Assembly (NCBI GenBank): GCA_023230175.1
Contig: JALNXV010000133.1
Location: 1-8,774, forward strand
DNA: 8,774 nucleotides
Direction: 5' to 3'
From: Candidatus Cloacimonadota bacterium
GTDB lineage: Bacteria > Cloacimonadota > Cloacimonadia > Cloacimonadales > WRIO01
Shown here one piece after another: positions 7,183 to 8,774 of this stretch. The notes under the pieces were generated by a model, which saw nothing but the letters and a program-made list of their open reading frames with translations, was not told where the DNA came from and did not search any database. Position 1 is the stretch's first letter; each line of letters begins with the position of its first letter. Both the position numbers and the translations under genes were made by a program.

Positions 7183-7913
7183 TAAAGGAAATCCACGATA
7201 TCCTTGAAAAGCTCTTCTTTTGCTTTTTTTAAATCTTCAGGATAGTCTATTTCAATACAAGGTAAACCATCAGTATATATTGCTTTAAGTTGTCTATCCT
7301 GAGCCATCATATTCACTGCATATTCAAAATAATTATTTGATTGATTATTATATACACCAAATTCTAAACAGTCCTTGAATGAAGGTAAATCTTGTTTTAC
7401 AAATTTTGCAATTCCGATAAATTCACCTACAGCTTTTTTAATATCAACTTGTTTATGTATTTCCTTGATAATGTCATTTTCAATAATTACTTTTACTTCT
7501 TCGTCTCCAACGGGTTTCTTTTCTATCATCAGTAAAGATGAATCTTCACCATTAACTAACTTCCTTAATATGAATGGATGAAACAATACATCTGCGTTAA
7601 AATAAATAAAATCTTCACACATAAATCTGAGTGTTAAATATAAAGAGTGTAAGGTATTTGTCTTATCATAAATTGGGTTTTCAACAAAATATACTTGTTC
7701 TTCCTTTAAAACCTCTAAAACGTGTTCAATAAGAAGTTCCTTCTTGTAGCCCACAACAATAACAAATTTTTTAATTCCATTTTTTAAACAATTATTAAGT
7801 TGATAATGCATTATTGAAATTCCATTAATATTCTCCATAGATTTTGGTATAGCAGATCTTTCATCATTATTAAGTCTCATCCCTTTACCTGCTGCTAAGA
7901 TAATTGCTTTCAT
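7182..7913 (-). CDS. LicC-like nucleotidyltransferase (phosphocholine cytidylyltransferase family)
   Basis: A 243-residue single-domain protein of the NTP-transferase fold. MKAIILAAGKGMRL (LAAGKGMRL at 6-14) is the nucleotide-binding loop, IPKSMENINGISIMHYQL (22-39) is the conserved Lys-containing segment, and NADVLF (106-111) holds the metal-binding Asp108. NPIYDKTNTLHSLYL (79-93), GEFIGIAKF (163-171) and EIDYPEDLKKAKEEL (221-235) resemble the LicC/phosphocholine cytidylyltransferase branch more than glucose-1-phosphate thymidylyltransferases. The expected reaction is transfer of CMP (or another NMP) to a phosphorylated alcohol, phosphonate or sugar; the substrate is not readable from sequence. 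AAGGA at 7921-7925 lies seven bases ahead of ATG 7913. The gene begins 14 bases after the flavoprotein stop and overlaps the radical SAM gene by one base. Confidence 0.82.
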   Translation of the reverse strand: MKAIILAAGKGMRLNNDERSAIPKSMENINGISIMHYQLNNCLKNGIKKFVIVVGYKKELLIEHVLEVLKEEQVYFVENPIYDKTNTLHSLYLTLRFMCEDFIYFNADVLFHPFILRKLVNGEDSSLLMIEKKPVGDEEVKVIIENDIIKEIHKQVDIKKAVGEFIGIAKFVKQDLPSFKDCLEFGVYNNQSNNYFEYAVNMMAQDRQLKAIYTDGLPCIEIDYPEDLKKAKEELFKDIVDFL

Positions 7914-7927
7914 CTTTATATCCTTTT

Positions 7928-8774
7928 TTAATTATTTGTTAATATGTTATTTTCTAAATCCTTAATAATTGTCTTTGCACACGCAAAAGCAAAATGTATA
8001 TTATACCCTCCGGTATCACCATCAACATCAATACATTCACCGGCGACATATATTTTAGGATATTTTTTTAAACAAAGTTTTGTTTTATTAATTTCTTCTG
8101 TATCTATACCACCACTTGAAACCATTGCACTGTTTAAACTTCCGGGACTTGAAATTATAAAGATAAGACAATAAAACTTATACAATAAAATTTTTTTCTT
8201 TTCATTTGATAAATCAGATATCTTAGATTCTTGAATTTCTTTAGGTAAAGAGTTCATTATACACTTTGTAAGTCTTTCGGGGATATCTAAATTATTAAAA
8301 ATATTTTTAACTAATCTTTTAGGATGCTTATAAACTAAATCTTCTAAATATCTACTGAAATCTTCTATACTATTGAAATTAGTTAGGTGTATTAATATTA
8401 AATCTCTAGTATCAAAATATCTTGAATTGTCTAATATTAATGGACCGGATAAGGTTTTATGAGTAAACAATAGACTCCCTGTATTTATGTAAATAGGTTT
8501 ATATGCTGTAAAATTGTTGAAATCCAATATTGGTAATAGATTATTTAAGTTTTTTTTTATTTTAAATTTAGCTTTATCGAAATCTTTTTTCCATAGAGAG
8601 ATACCACAATTTGGCAAGCTGATTCCGGATAATGCAGAATATTCATAATTAGAAATATTAGGGGTAGATAAGGCTGATTTAAATTCGTTTATCTTTATTA
8701 ATAAAGGTTTTAGTAGTATGCTAATATCCCCTTCAGAACCGGTGACAGGATAACTTTTACCTCCGGTTGCAAGA
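7928..8774 (-). CDS. BaiN/HI0933-type NAD(P)/FAD-dependent flavoprotein, C-terminal part
   Basis: The frame stays open from 8617 to the window edge, where it encodes LATGGKSYPVTGSEGD, a hallmark of the HI0933/BaiN/RdsA family. The possible TTG at 8617 is therefore internal, and about 281 residues of a protein of roughly 400 are visible. The missing N-terminus would hold the GxGxxG FAD-binding motif. The C-terminal FAD contact region is complete: SLNSAMVSSGGIDTEEI, then VAGECIDVDGDTGGYN, matching the family's GGV...EI...GE..DvdG.tGGYN pattern. These are cytoplasmic flavoenzymes; BaiN has been linked to bile-acid dehydroxylation, but most family members have no known substrate, so I do not assign one. 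Its stop lies 14 bases before the nucleotidyltransferase ATG, so it is probably cotranscribed with the next genes; any promoter lies outside the window. Confidence 0.88.
   Translation of the reverse strand, partial: LATGGKSYPVTGSEGDISILLKPLLIKINEFKSALSTPNISNYEYSALSGISLPNCGISLWKKDFDKAKFKIKKNLNNLLPILDFNNFTAYKPIYINTGSLLFTHKTLSGPLILDNSRYFDTRDLILIHLTNFNSIEDFSRYLEDLVYKHPKRLVKNIFNNLDIPERLTKCIMNSLPKEIQESKISDLSNEKKKILLYKFYCLIFIISSPGSLNSAMVSSGGIDTEEINKTKLCLKKYPKIYVAGECIDVDGDTGGYNIHFAFACAKTIIKDLENNILTNN

Noticed and set aside
7375..7581. Plus-strand open frame of 68 codons
   Set aside because: It is antisense to the middle of the nucleotidyltransferase gene, with low-complexity Ser/Ile-rich translation and no family resemblance.
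7944..8174. Plus-strand open frame of 76 codons
   Set aside because: It is antisense to the conserved C-terminal motifs of the BaiN-type flavoprotein; its openness is explained by that gene.
8615..8617. TTG as the start of the flavoprotein gene
   Set aside because: The frame continues upstream to the window edge and encodes the conserved LATGGKSYPVTGS motif, so the gene is truncated by the window and does not start here.

Overview
The window is a very AT-rich (well under 30% G+C by inspection), gene-dense piece of a bacterial chromosome. It holds nine protein genes, two of them cut by the window edges, and no gap over 80 bases between genes. A standalone Omp85/D15-type beta-barrel at the left edge shows the organism has an outer membrane. 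The flavodoxin/ferredoxin fusion, the B12-type radical SAM protein and the BaiN-like flavoprotein are typical of anaerobes. The best guess is a low-GC, Gram-negative-type anaerobe, for instance an FCB-group or candidate-phylum lineage such as Cloacimonadota or Delongbacteria. No rRNA or other marker gene is present to settle this. I see no tRNA, rRNA, CRISPR, insertion sequence or phage gene.

Plus strand, 1-5013. The 3' part of the outer-membrane barrel gene comes first (1-1032). After a 78-base gap with a possible promoter, four tightly packed genes follow: an EFR1-type flavodoxin/ferredoxin protein, a Ppx/GppA-type phosphatase starting at TTG and overlapping the previous gene by 14 bases, a DUF47 PhoU-like protein, and a PiT phosphate transporter with an unusual C-terminal extension of about 155 residues. 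The last three form a coherent phosphate/polyphosphate (or pppGpp) module: uptake, a PhoU-like partner and a phosphohydrolase. The electron-transfer gene shares their transcript for no obvious reason.

Minus strand, 8774-5022, convergent with the first block. In transcription order these are a BaiN/HI0933-type flavoprotein (5' end outside the window), a LicC-like nucleotidyltransferase, a B12-binding radical SAM protein of the DUF4080 type joined to it by a TAATG overlap, and, after 54 bases, a small protein that is a dodecin domain fused to a four-cysteine zinc ribbon.

The items most worth a second look are the dodecin-zinc ribbon fusion, the PiT protein (C-terminal extension, and Asn replacing the conserved Asp in its second signature), the coupled cytidylyltransferase-like/B12-radical SAM pair, and a strong excess of the tetranucleotide CCGG, mostly straddling NCC|GGN codon boundaries.
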